DNA of 64,000 bases, taken from Endozoicomonas montiporae CL-33 (GTDB taxonomy: Bacteria > Pseudomonadota > Gammaproteobacteria > Pseudomonadales > Endozoicomonadaceae). Shown piece by piece: positions 28,720 through 37,425 of this stretch. The notes beneath the pieces are model-generated. The model was not told where the DNA came from. It saw nothing but the letters and a program-made list of their open reading frames with translations, and did no database searches. The DNA lies in NCBI RefSeq assembly GCF_001583435.1, contig NZ_CP013251.1, forward strand, positions 2,067,617 through 2,131,616. Direction: 5' to 3'. Numbering within the stretch: the stretch's first letter is position 1; each line of letters begins with the position of its first letter. The translations under genes were made by a program, and so were the position numbers.

Positions 28720-31700
28720 ATGAGCGTTTTAAGCAATGGTCTGTTTGGTTGTCTGGCGACTCACCGGCCCGGCGAGCAATTGGGGTACAATGGCCTTAAC
28801 AGTGCCAATGATTCATTTTTAAAAGCCATTATTCGTTACAGTCAGTTCACCGAGTTACATCTGTTCCTTATGCCTGTGGAAATGGATGCCTTCCGCAATG
28901 AGTGGCAATCCTATTTTGATACTTTTGGTTCCGATAAAATCATCCGGCTGATCAGCGTTCATCAGCTGCCAGAGCATTTCTCCCGTTGCCAGTATGCCGT
29001 TTTTCACTCTGGTGACCCCTATATTTCAGATTTGGCTGCGTTGCGTGATTATCATGCTGAACGCTGCTTTCCTGTAGTAGGCAGAGCGCACACTATGAGC
29101 GACGATTTACGGCTTTCCAGAATTCGAGACCTCGTTATGTCGCCGGTAAAAAGCTGTGACGCCATTTTATGCAGCTCGGATGCTCAACGGCAGGTGCTGA
29201 AGCGGCTGCTTTCAACGGCTTCTGCCTCAATCAGCAATAGCCTGGGGATAGCGCTTCCTTATCGAGGTCGGCTTGAACGGCAGTTGTTGGGTTTGGATGG
29301 TGAATCTGGGTGTCAGGATGGCAAAGAAGCCGCCAGAGCGTCGCTTAACTTGCCGGACGATAAAAAAATAATTCTTTGCCTTGGCCGCTTATCTCCCTTC
29401 GATAAAATGGATCTTCATCCTATGCTTCTGGCGTTGAATGACCTCATTGAGGAGTGGCGGGTTGATGACTTTCTGCTGGTGATTGCGGGTTCCGGGGATG
29501 CGGGTGGGGCGTATGTTCAGTCTCTGCTCCGGCGAGCTAGTGAACTGAATATTGAAGATCATATTCGTTTAGAACTGTCGCTGGATGAAGACAGGAAATA
29601 TCAGCTCTACAAGGCTGCCGATCTATTCGTATCGCTGGCGGATAGCGTGCAGGAAAGCTTTGGAATTACGCCGTTGGAAGCTATGCGTGATGAAGTGCCT
29701 GTGGTTTTGTCAGACTGGAATGGTTATCGGGAGCTGGTGGAGAACGGAAAAAGTGGTTATCTGATACCTACTACGGGCGTGGATAATGATGATATTAATC
29801 GCTCCCTGACCATTTTGCATGCCCCCCAGGCTCGCTTGCTCGAATCCCAGAGCGTTTCAGTGGATCTTGATTCGCTGGTTTCAGTGCTTGCCAGTTTGCT
29901 CAGGGATGATGGCCTTAGAAGACGAATGGGCCAGGCAGGCCGACAGCACTTTGATGAGCGATTTACCTGGCCCGGACTTGTTGATGCTTATCAGGAAATG
30001 GTGTTGGCACTGGGTAAAGAGGCGGCTTCGGTACCGTTTCGAAAGGGTAGGCCGGCAGGATTGTCACTGGATCATGTCTTTGGTCATTATCCCTCAGAAC
30101 AGCTTGATGCTTCTCATAAGCTTGTGGCAACGGATCGGGGTCTTCGAGTAGTGATGCAGTCGGAGCATGGTTTTTATTTTTCCGAACTGGAAGGCTGGTT
30201 GAATCAGGAGCTCATTTACCGCCTTCTTGAACAGTGTATAGAGCCGAAATCAATCGAAGTGTTGGAGGAAGTCAATGAAGATTTGTCTACTCGATTTGCT
30301 CTCGCCTGGATGTTGAAGTATCAACTGTTGCAAGTATCTGATGGTAAGCCTGTGGCTTCCTCATTTGTCAAAATCATTCAATGGGACGAGCCTTTTGATG
30401 GGAGCAGATTAACCTTTCCTGAGCAGAGGCGTGCTCGGTTTCTGAGACCATTTCTGGCACCGGGAATGGCGGTCTTATCCAAAGCGGTGTCTCCTTTTAA
30501 CGATTCCAGCGGGTCATTATTGAAGTCTCTGGGAGATGAGCTGGTCAGTATTCTGGACAATTCATTGCTTCAGGCCGTTGGATGGTTTGCCAAAGAAAAA
30601 AATATTAGCGCTTACAGTGATGTGTTGGAGCAGCTTGAACAGTCGGGTGGTGTTGAGTATCTGGCTCGTTCCTATCCCTGCTGGTATCGCTCCCGTCGGG
30701 CACTGGTTTTCAGGTATTTACGGACTGTACGGTTTTTGCTGCGCAGGGTTGAGCAAGATACAGACCTTATTCAGAGAGCTTTTGGTGAAGGCTCAGAAAA
30801 CCCGATAGATGCATTGGCTGACATTAATTTCTTTTCGCATCATCACGAATACTCGGTGTTTCTTTTGACATTTAATTATGGTCAGAAGTTGGTCTATAAA
30901 GCCAGGGATATGCGGCTGGATTGTGCGCTGACGGGCACAAGTGGCAGTGTGGTGAGTTCGGTGAATCAATGGCTGTCGAATGTCAGTATTGGTACGCACC
31001 AATTTTTGTGCTGTCAGGAGGTTCTGAAGGGTAAAACGGTTCATTATGGCTATGTCGAGTATCTGGATGGCAGTGATCAGGGCATTGATCTCTCCGAGAA
31101 TGAAGCTGCGCAGTACTATCGGCAGTCAGGTGCACTGATGGCCTATGTGCTGCTGCTGGGTGTAGCGGATCTGCATCAGCACAACATGATCAGCCATAAC
31201 GGTATGATGTATTTGATTGATCCTAAAACCGCTTTTCATCGTCGTTGTCATCAGAGACTGTTAAATGAGCTGAAGCAGCCTGAGATAGCGTTCTTGAGGG
31301 GACTTGATGGTAGTAGTTTGGAAGCGACTGGCTTCTTCCATGTCTGGCAGGGTTTTCATATGGCCAGTTTCAATCATTCTCCGGTCAGGTTGGTCAATGG
31401 TGAATTACTGGATGCGGAGCGTCAGACTTTCAAGCCGGTTTTGAAGCATCTGGTTTCTATTGACGGGGTGAGTTGTCTGGAAGTAAACCCTATGGACAGG
31501 TTTTTCGGAGATGTCCTGTCAGGATTTACTGAAGTGGTTACGAGCATTGTAGAGCATGCTGATGAATTCAGAGAGCAATTGTCAGGGCTGGCCGGGTATC
31601 AGGTTCGCTATCAGCCGTTTATAAATCTGGGTGAAGCCAGAAAATTGTTATGTGACATGCATTCTGCTTATCCGCTGCAGTCGCTGGGGCGAGAGCGTAT

Positions 31701-32121
31701 AGAGAGATTTGTGCGTCGCTCGTCCAGAAGGGTCACGATAACAGGGGAAGTCAGTCAGCGTTGGGTTGAGCCTGAGTGGCAGGAAGCTGTTACGGTATTG
31801 GGAGACTCGTTGGCGGATCATATTCTTGCACTGGATTTGCCTCTTTATGTTAGCCAAGTGGGCGAGCGCAGTGTTTCTGTTTGTCATAGCAGTGGCGTAA
31901 TTGATCCAGTGGCTGAGAACTTTTTTAATACTGATGTTCTCGATAACACGGTGGAAGTGTTGCAGGCGTTAAGCGATGAAGAGTTAAGGCAGCGTTTTGT
32001 TTCGGCTTATTCTAATATGCTGCAACTATGGCTGACGCAGCAGTTGGTACCTGGCGAAGGGATGCCTGAAGAGATCAGGCAGGCTGTTGATAAGCTAAAG
32101 ACAAATAAGGGCTTGAGTTAG
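28720..32121 (+). CDS. GT4 glycosyltransferase fused to a LanM-like dehydratase/kinase domain; probable type III effector
   Basis: This 1133-residue protein joins two enzyme domains. Residues about 60-430 are a GT-B, family 4 glycosyltransferase: IILCLGRLSPFDKMD, then the EX7E motif ESFGITPLE (Glu312, Glu320). Residues about 560-1110 match the N-terminal (DUF4135) dehydratase domain of class II lanthipeptide synthetases, a kinase-like fold: KLVYKARD (Lys727), then DLHQHN (Asp817, His819, Asn822) and LIDPKT (Asp834), with the spacing of the catalytic residues of CylM as I recall it. The LanC cyclase domain that normally follows is absent. GGAGG precedes ATG 28720. Its close pairing with a CesT-type chaperone and the facing secretion genes suggest a translocated enzyme. 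Substrate unknown. Confidence 0.85.
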   Translation: MSVLSNGLFGCLATHRPGEQLGYNGLNSANDSFLKAIIRYSQFTELHLFLMPVEMDAFRNEWQSYFDTFGSDKIIRLISVHQLPEHFSRCQYAVFHSGDPYISDLAALRDYHAERCFPVVGRAHTMSDDLRLSRIRDLVMSPVKSCDAILCSSDAQRQVLKRLLSTASASISNSLGIALPYRGRLERQLLGLDGESGCQDGKEAARASLNLPDDKKIILCLGRLSPFDKMDLHPMLLALNDLIEEWRVDDFLLVIAGSGDAGGAYVQSLLRRASELNIEDHIRLELSLDEDRKYQLYKAADLFVSLADSVQESFGITPLEAMRDEVPVVLSDWNGYRELVENGKSGYLIPTTGVDNDDINRSLTILHAPQARLLESQSVSVDLDSLVSVLASLLRDDGLRRRMGQAGRQHFDERFTWPGLVDAYQEMVLALGKEAASVPFRKGRPAGLSLDHVFGHYPSEQLDASHKLVATDRGLRVVMQSEHGFYFSELEGWLNQELIYRLLEQCIEPKSIEVLEEVNEDLSTRFALAWMLKYQLLQVSDGKPVASSFVKIIQWDEPFDGSRLTFPEQRRARFLRPFLAPGMAVLSKAVSPFNDSSGSLLKSLGDELVSILDNSLLQAVGWFAKEKNISAYSDVLEQLEQSGGVEYLARSYPCWYRSRRALVFRYLRTVRFLLRRVEQDTDLIQRAFGEGSENPIDALADINFFSHHHEYSVFLLTFNYGQKLVYKARDMRLDCALTGTSGSVVSSVNQWLSNVSIGTHQFLCCQEVLKGKTVHYGYVEYLDGSDQGIDLSENEAAQYYRQSGALMAYVLLLGVADLHQHNMISHNGMMYLIDPKTAFHRRCHQRLLNELKQPEIAFLRGLDGSSLEATGFFHVWQGFHMASFNHSPVRLVNGELLDAERQTFKPVLKHLVSIDGVSCLEVNPMDRFFGDVLSGFTEVVTSIVEHADEFREQLSGLAGYQVRYQPFINLGEARKLLCDMHSAYPLQSLGRERIERFVRRSSRRVTITGEVSQRWVEPEWQEAVTVLGDSLADHILALDLPLYVSQVGERSVSVCHSSGVIDPVAENFFNTDVLDNTVEVLQALSDEELRQRFVSAYSNMLQLWLTQQLVPGEGMPEEIRQAVDKLKTNKGLS

Positions 32122-32127
32122 ACCTAC

Positions 32128-32502
32128 TTAGCGTTTGTGAATGTGGCTCAGAAGTTCATTGGCCATGATTTTAGCACTTTCATCATCGGCAGCAGATACA
32201 TCTGCCAGATAGTCTTCACTCTCTTTATTTCTTCCTTCAAACATCAGTGCCATCCCAATGAATGCCTTGGTAACCGGGTTGTTTTCATCCAGAGGCAGGG
32301 CTTTTTTGTGCAGTATATCCAGTGCATCCCTGTGCAGCTTTTTGTTCATATATTGAAAGGCGTAGCCAATGTGGGGAAGCGGGCTGTCGGGGCGAGCTTT
32401 TTCCAATCCGTAAAAAATGGCAAAGGCCTGCTTGGGCATATTGTTGGAGGTGGCCATAAAGCCGATGTCAGCCAATGTTTTAACCAGTGAGTCGTCAGCC
32501 AT
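32128..32502 (-). CDS. TPR-type needle chaperone of the type III secretion system (YscG-like)
   Basis: The 124-residue helical protein has TPR-like repeats (MPKQAFAIFYGLEKARPDSPLPHIGYAFQYMNKK and the following helices). It sits directly after the needle gene in the yscD-E-F-G order. In Yersinia, YscG with YscE holds the needle subunit YscF unpolymerised in the cytoplasm; the same job is inferred. Its stop lies 6 bases from the end of the convergent glycosyltransferase-LanM gene, with no terminator between. Confidence 0.72.
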   Translation of the reverse strand: MADDSLVKTLADIGFMATSNNMPKQAFAIFYGLEKARPDSPLPHIGYAFQYMNKKLHRDALDILHKKALPLDENNPVTKAFIGMALMFEGRNKESEDYLADVSAADDESAKIMANELLSHIHKR

Positions 32503-32522
32503 GACTTAAGCTCTCCCTGTGC

Positions 32523-32777
32523 TTAAAGCTTCTGAATAATACTTTGAATGGTATCTTTGATGGATTTGATAATGCTGGATCGCAGACCCTCAATGATCAT
32601 GTATTTGTTAAAGTCAACCTGAAACTCCACCATATCCTTGGTGCTGTTCGGATCCATGGTCGAAACTTTGTTTTTAAGAGCGATGTCCAGTTCGTTGGCT
32701 TTGGTACCAAACTCTGACTGAATTTTGTCAAAATTGAAGTTATTACCGCCTGTTGATCCTGTTCCGCCTTGGGACAT
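32523..32777 (-). CDS. sctF: Type III secretion needle subunit (SctF/YscF family)
   Basis: An 84-residue protein with the size and pattern of needle subunits: a Gly/Ser/Thr/Asn-rich disordered N terminus, a first helix with an intervening polar turn (NKVSTMDPNSTKDMVEFQ) and a C-terminal helix ending SSIIKSIKDTIQSIIQKL, similar to the VKVIKDVDAAIIQNF ending of MxiH. It forms the extracellular needle when exported. GGAG lies upstream of the ATG at 32777. Confidence 0.85.
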   Translation of the reverse strand: MSQGGTGSTGGNNFNFDKIQSEFGTKANELDIALKNKVSTMDPNSTKDMVEFQVDFNKYMIIEGLRSSIIKSIKDTIQSIIQKL

Positions 32778-32804
32778 GATGCGTGCTCCTTGTAAGGGTC
32801 TCCC

Positions 32805-33056
32805 TTAGGGTTCTTTATGGTGCTTTTCCCATGTCTGGTCAACGACGTCGGCAGCTGCCAGAAGTGCCAGCATCATGCTGGTGTTTTTCTCGAATTCTTC
32901 AGGTGAGTTGCCACGATCCACCAGAGCCTTGAGGCGTATGGCTTCATCCATCAGCTCTTTCAGCAATTGCTCACGGTATTCGCCGCTTTTATCGTTAATC
33001 AGGAGATCTTCAGTACCGGAGAGGTTGATCACCTCACTGTTTTTTTTGTCCGTCAC
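32805..33056 (-). CDS. YscE-like needle co-chaperone
   Basis: A small, mostly helical, acidic protein of 83 residues between sctD and the needle gene, the position of yscE. The helix GEYREQLLKELMDEAIRLKALVD and the next helix (EFEKNTSMMLALLAAADVVDQTW) fit the helical hairpin of YscE/SsaE proteins. I place the start at GTG 33056, with GGAGGG upstream (33066-33061); the frame also opens at TTG 33068. It overlaps the end of sctD by 23 bases, implying coupled translation. Confidence 0.65.
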   Translation of the reverse strand: MTDKKNSEVINLSGTEDLLINDKSGEYREQLLKELMDEAIRLKALVDRGNSPEEFEKNTSMMLALLAAADVVDQTWEKHHKEP

Positions 33057-34524
33057 GGTTCCCTCCAAGACGGTATTTGACCCGATCTGTTCCTTTTACT
33101 AATAAAAGATAGTCGAGGTTAATATCTTCAATTATATACCCGTTCGCCAGTTTTGCCCCGATCAGGTACTTTCCGCCGTCTTCCATAATCACATACGGTA
33201 CCCTGCCCATGCTGATGCCGCGGATGCTCAAAGAGGGTATTAGCCCGCCCTGTGAGCCTTTTGCATCGTTAGCGGTGCGGGTTGCTACCTTCAGCACCGG
33301 GTTATCTCGATACCTTTTTCTGAAACGACTGACAATATCATTCAGGTTATATACCTGTTCATCGTCCAAAAGGTGGCCTTCTATAGTGATGAGGTTGGGT
33401 TTTTGTACCAGATGAATGCGGGCGCTGAGATTTTTTTCCCTGAGCATGGATTTGAGGGTGTTCAGGCGACTTGACTGGTTTTCAACCTGATCAACAATCG
33501 AGACCAGTCCATGAATTTCCTGTTTCAACATGTCGATCAGGTTTGTCAATTCTTCGGCACTGGCGACATAACCGGTCATCACCAGTGAGCCGGGCGTGTT
33601 GTCCAGTTCCAGTCGAATATCGGTATAGTCTTTGTTCTGGAGCAAAGCGTCGGCACTGGCACGTAATTCATTCATTATCACCAGTTTTGAGGTAAAGGGG
33701 ACTCCCTGCTCATGCAGACTGCGTTGCAGGTTCTGTTTGTCTTTAAGGGTGCTGGTGTAACCTGTGACCAGTATGCTCTGGTCTGGCAGGGTTTTGACCC
33801 GGACGTGTTTCTGGTTCAGCTTGTCTCTGATGGTTCTCGCTGTCATGGCATGATCCACCGGCTGGTTTTCCGGGGCGAGTTCTTCGGGTTCTTCATTCAG
33901 AAGCAAAAAGACGACTGTGAGTGAAATGACACAGATCAGAGCGAGTGGCAGTCCGATCAGGATTTTTTTGACAATGGGAGGCGGCGATGGGCGAGATTCA
34001 TTTTCGTCAATGTCGGCACCTTCTTCGCTTGACAGAATGTCTGATTCATCGCCCAGATCAAGGTCATCATCAAGGTTTTCATCGTCTTCATTGTCGTCGT
34101 CGAGTTCGACATCAGGAAGTCCATCATCGTTGTCGATGTCTTCGGAAGGTGTCTCACTATCGGTTTCCCCGGGCTCCGGCTCTGGACGCTGAAGTTCTGG
34201 AAGTGTTATTTCAGGCCAGTCGGCATCGGTAGGGCCAAGGGTAAAAAACAGGTTGTTGGCAGTCACAACATCAAAGGCTGCTATTGTGAAGGGTTTTTCA
34301 ACAGGCTGGCCGTTGTGGTAAAGCGGTTCCTCTTCGTGTTTGGGGAAGATATTCAGTTGCCCTTCCGGGGTAATCTGGATAACCAGCTCACTGTCACGAA
34401 GACTGGCATCGCTCAATACCAGGTCACAGCTTTCATCTTTGCCAAGGGAGTATTGCCCCGGTTCGAGAGGTATTTCAGCTCCGATGTGATTGCCTGACAG
34501 GATTTTTAGATAATATTCACTCAC
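33034..34524 (-). CDS. sctD: Type III secretion inner-membrane ring protein SctD (YscD/EscD family)
   Basis: The 496-residue protein has the SctD layout. First comes a cytoplasmic FHA-like domain (YYLKILSGNHIGAEIPLEPGQYSLG, residues about 4-110), then a very acidic linker rich in Asp and Glu (about 115-185), one membrane helix (ILIGLPLALICVISLTVVFLLL, about 190-212) and periplasmic BON/ring-building repeats (LRASADALLQNKDYTDIRLELDNTPGSLVMTGYV). The start is GTG 34524 with GAGG 7 bases upstream; an upstream in-frame start at 34557 is less likely. It heads the four-gene minus-strand module sctD, yscE-like, sctF, yscG-like. Confidence 0.88.
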   Translation of the reverse strand: MSEYYLKILSGNHIGAEIPLEPGQYSLGKDESCDLVLSDASLRDSELVIQITPEGQLNIFPKHEEEPLYHNGQPVEKPFTIAAFDVVTANNLFFTLGPTDADWPEITLPELQRPEPEPGETDSETPSEDIDNDDGLPDVELDDDNEDDENLDDDLDLGDESDILSSEEGADIDENESRPSPPPIVKKILIGLPLALICVISLTVVFLLLNEEPEELAPENQPVDHAMTARTIRDKLNQKHVRVKTLPDQSILVTGYTSTLKDKQNLQRSLHEQGVPFTSKLVIMNELRASADALLQNKDYTDIRLELDNTPGSLVMTGYVASAEELTNLIDMLKQEIHGLVSIVDQVENQSSRLNTLKSMLREKNLSARIHLVQKPNLITIEGHLLDDEQVYNLNDIVSRFRKRYRDNPVLKVATRTANDAKGSQGGLIPSLSIRGISMGRVPYVIMEDGGKYLIGAKLANGYIIEDINLDYLLLVKGTDRVKYRLGGNRDGQKKQ

Positions 34525-34857
34525 AGAGGCACCTCGGCAGAGTGTCAGTGCCAGCATGAAAGAAGGAGTCGATGGCTGAATGGGAAAAGTTACAGTCCCT
34601 GTCGTTTAATCTGATCATCCTGATCCACAGCCGTGAAGGTGTTCAATATTAGATTAAGTGAATACGCAGGGCTTTACCACCCTGAAATTTCAGAGGTATC
34701 CGGTTTGTTGTTTTGTGATGATGTAGAGAAGTTTTCTGGAATCTTTTGTCAGTTACTTTTAATATTATCGCGTCAGTTTCCTGATGTCCGGTTGCTTTTG
34801 GCGCTGGTATTTTGACCATTCATAACGATAAAAATAGTACGATGGGGGCGGTAATTG
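34525..34857. other. Divergent intergenic region between sctD and fadD
   Basis: These 333 bases must carry the promoters of the secretion module (minus) and fadD (plus). A 60-codon plus-strand frame (34633-34815) has no ribosome site and no recognisable content, so I do not call it a gene. Confidence 0.5.
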
Positions 34858-36561
34858 ATGGAAACCAGTTTTTGGAGTGGTAAGCGACCTGAGGGGGTTG
34901 CGAATACAGTTGATCCTGATAGTTACCCGAATGTTCTGGCGCTGATTAACAGTATGCTTGCCAGAAATGCAAGTCGTCCGGCGTTTACCAGTATTGGGCA
35001 TACCCTGACTTTTGCAGATATTGATCAATACAGTCATCACTTTGCCGCTTATCTTCAAAGTTGTCGGGGCCTCAAGCCCGGGGATCGTATAGCGATCCAG
35101 ATGCCTAACCTGTTGCAATACTGTATTGCTGTTTATGGAGCCTTTCGTGCCGGGCTGGTTGTCGTAAACACCAATCCTCTTTATACCGCCAGAGAAATGC
35201 TGCACCAGTTCCGGGATTCGGAAGTAAAGGCTCTGGTGTATCTGGAAAACTTTGCACACCTTATTGAAGAGGTGGTTGAAGATACCAGCATAGAAGTGTT
35301 GATTGCTACACAGTTGGCTGACATCCTGCCCGCACCAAAAAGACAGCTGATTAACTTTGCGGCAAAGTATGTAAAAAAAACGGTGCCACCCCATGGTTTG
35401 AAGCCTACGGTCACATTTCGGGAGGCTCTGAAAAAAGGCGGTATCCTGACTTATCAGCCGCCGGAAGATGCAGACCTGAATGAACCGGCTGTACTGCAAT
35501 ATACAGGAGGTACAACGGGTGTAGCGAAAGGTGCCGTGCTGACACATCGAAACCTGATCGCCAACATGCTCCAGGCCAAGGAAGTGTTATCGCAAAAAAT
35601 GGAAAAACAACAGCTGGGACTGGAGCCGGGTAAAGAGATTATTGTGGCACCTCTGCCGCTTTACCATATCTATGCTTTCACCGTGCACCTGTTGTGTATG
35701 CCTTACCTTGGAAATCGAAATATTCTCATTGCCAATCCCCGGGATACGGAAACGTTTATCAAATTTATTAAACCATGGCGGTTTACCGGCTTTGTCGGGC
35801 TGAATACATTATTTGTCAGTCTGATGAATCACCCGGATTTTGCTGAATGTAATTTTTCCGGGTTGAAGTTCACCCTTTCCGGAGGGACGGCATTACAAGA
35901 GGATACCGGTCTGCGCTGGCATAAATTTACGGGCTGCCGGGTTTCAGAAGCGTATGGTCTGACTGAATGCACGCCTGCGGTGTGCATCAACCCGATGGGG
36001 GAGTTGTCTCAGCTTGGTACAGCGGGATTACCGGTGCCTGACACAGCCCTGAAGATCGTGGCAGATAGTGGTGATGAACTGCCCGTAGGGGAAGTCGGGG
36101 AGCTGTGTGTCAAAGGCCCTCAGGTGATGAAGGGTTACTGGAAAAACGATGAAGCAACCCGGAAGGCCATTGATGAAAATGGCTGGCTGAGAACCGGTGA
36201 TGTGGCTCTTATTCAGGATGATGGTTTCGTGCGAATTGTTGATCGCATCAAGGATATGATTCTGGTTTCCGGATTTAATGTTTATCCCAATGAAATTGAA
36301 GATGTTGTCAGTGGCTTTGACAAAATAGACAACTGTGCAGCTATCGGGGTGCCTGATGACAAGACCGGGGAGGCGGTTAAATTGTTTGTCATTCCCAAGG
36401 ATAAAGAGTTGGGTAAAAACGAAGTAATTGACTACTGTCGTCAACATCTGGCGGGTTATAAAGTGCCGAAACAGATTGAATTTCGCGACGAGCTTCCTAT
36501 GACGCCAGTCGGGAAAATTCTGAGAAAAGACCTGCGCCGGGAAGAGCGGAGTAAAGGTTGA
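34858..36561 (+). CDS. fadD: Long-chain acyl-CoA synthetase
   Basis: This adenylate-forming enzyme activates fatty acids with ATP and CoA for beta-oxidation or lipid synthesis. It has the P-loop-like motif YTGGTTGVAKGAVLTH, the core motif YGLTECTP, the hinge block GWLRTGDVALIQDDGFVRIVDRIKDMILVSGFNVYP (fatty-acyl signature) and the catalytic lysine in PMTPVGKILRKDLR. Start ATG 34858 gives 567 residues, close to E. coli FadD. Divergent from the secretion genes. Confidence 0.93.
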   Translation: METSFWSGKRPEGVANTVDPDSYPNVLALINSMLARNASRPAFTSIGHTLTFADIDQYSHHFAAYLQSCRGLKPGDRIAIQMPNLLQYCIAVYGAFRAGLVVVNTNPLYTAREMLHQFRDSEVKALVYLENFAHLIEEVVEDTSIEVLIATQLADILPAPKRQLINFAAKYVKKTVPPHGLKPTVTFREALKKGGILTYQPPEDADLNEPAVLQYTGGTTGVAKGAVLTHRNLIANMLQAKEVLSQKMEKQQLGLEPGKEIIVAPLPLYHIYAFTVHLLCMPYLGNRNILIANPRDTETFIKFIKPWRFTGFVGLNTLFVSLMNHPDFAECNFSGLKFTLSGGTALQEDTGLRWHKFTGCRVSEAYGLTECTPAVCINPMGELSQLGTAGLPVPDTALKIVADSGDELPVGEVGELCVKGPQVMKGYWKNDEATRKAIDENGWLRTGDVALIQDDGFVRIVDRIKDMILVSGFNVYPNEIEDVVSGFDKIDNCAAIGVPDDKTGEAVKLFVIPKDKELGKNEVIDYCRQHLAGYKVPKQIEFRDELPMTPVGKILRKDLRREERSKG

Positions 36562-36606
36562 ATCCTGCCTTTAACAGTTTAGATCGCGCAGTTGCCATTA
36601 AAAAAA

Positions 36607-36638
36607 ACGCCACCTTGCCTCTCGGGCAGGTGGCGCTT
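36607..36638 (+). terminator. Terminator after fadD
   Basis: CGCCACCTTGCC and GGGCAGGTGGCG form a stem of about 11 bp with a small loop (36608-36634), followed by CTTTCG and preceded by a run of seven A on the left, so it could serve both strands. Confidence 0.75.
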
Positions 36639-36672
36639 TCGTATTTCATAGTCGTTTATTAGATAAGGGTCT

Positions 36673-37074
36673 TCAGGTGTGATTGGCGGGCTCTTTGTCT
36701 GAAAAGTAACGGCTGAAGCACTCGGGGTCGTCTTTCAGGGCTTCGCTCGCTTCTTCATTGGTAACGGGAGTAATGCAGGTGGAGTGGACTTTCATTAATC
36801 GGATGCTGGCATCAAACCAGAACCATTCATTGTTTTCTGTCAGGCAGAGTGCGCGGACACTGAAATTCACAGAGGGAATGCAGGGAAGGTTAGGAAAGCT
36901 GAACAGTTTTTTTTTGACAACCGTTGAATCCTGACAGGTGTAGGTGACATTGTTGTAACGACGTTCAAATCGTTCAAAGGCTTCGGCAAACATTAAGTTT
37001 GCCATATAGTCCTGTTTCAGACTCAGATAATAAAGAGCAAAAGCACTGATAGCGATTAAGATAACGCTTTCCAT
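36673..37074 (-). CDS. Hypothetical membrane-anchored protein
   Basis: A 133-residue protein not recognised. The first 17 residues (MESVILIAISAFALYYL) form one hydrophobic helix, followed by a soluble domain with four cysteines (in TYTCQDS, LPCIPS, ALCLTE, STCITP) that could be disulfide-bonded in the periplasm. GGGGTAGG lies upstream of the start. It is convergent with fadD and next to repeat copy A. Confidence 0.6.
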   Translation of the reverse strand: MESVILIAISAFALYYLSLKQDYMANLMFAEAFERFERRYNNVTYTCQDSTVVKKKLFSFPNLPCIPSVNFSVRALCLTENNEWFWFDASIRLMKVHSTCITPVTNEEASEALKDDPECFSRYFSDKEPANHT

Positions 37075-37157
37075 TGAAGACCTACCCCTTGGGTTTATTA
37101 TAAGTAGTGCTAGCGTCCGTACTGGCTTTTTCTAAACCCTTATTTTCAATATAAGCA

Positions 37158-37320
37158 TAAGTACTCGATCAAATGAAATCACCTATTTCTGACTCATTGT
37201 TCAGGCACTGCTCTGCGTTGCAACTCTGGTCACATAGCCTGCTATGCTCCCGTCGTTGCGCCTTGCTCAGTACCTGCCCAATAAGCTATGAATAGTGGAT
37301 TCCATATGAACGAGTACTTA
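37158..37320. repeat. Palindromic intergenic repeat, copy A
   Basis: A 163-base element bounded by a perfect 10-base inverted repeat (TAAGTACTCG at 37158, CGAGTACTTA at 37311). The inside is a long imperfect hairpin with the central palindrome CATAGCCTGCTATG and flanking arms such as CAGGCACTG/CAGTACCTG. Two further copies lie at 42057 and 51090. No open frame is conserved among them. It occupies the 351-base gap before the DJ-1 gene. Confidence 0.85.
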
Positions 37321-37425
37321 AGTCTTTTATTAAATGAATGACTGCTAAAGAGTTGTCGCTTGGAGACGGTCATGCAAGTATCTTCAGTATCAGGTTTTGA
37401 ATGAAATTCGCTCAGGTTTGAATAG

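Noticed and set aside
28700..32600. A lanthipeptide cluster with a precursor peptide
   Set aside because: No short Cys- and Ser/Thr-rich peptide with a leader, no cyclase and no exporter is present; the only small Ser/Thr-rich protein is the needle subunit, which has no cysteine.
34633..34815. A 60-codon frame upstream of fadD
   Set aside because: No ribosome site, lies in a promoter region, and has no recognisable content.
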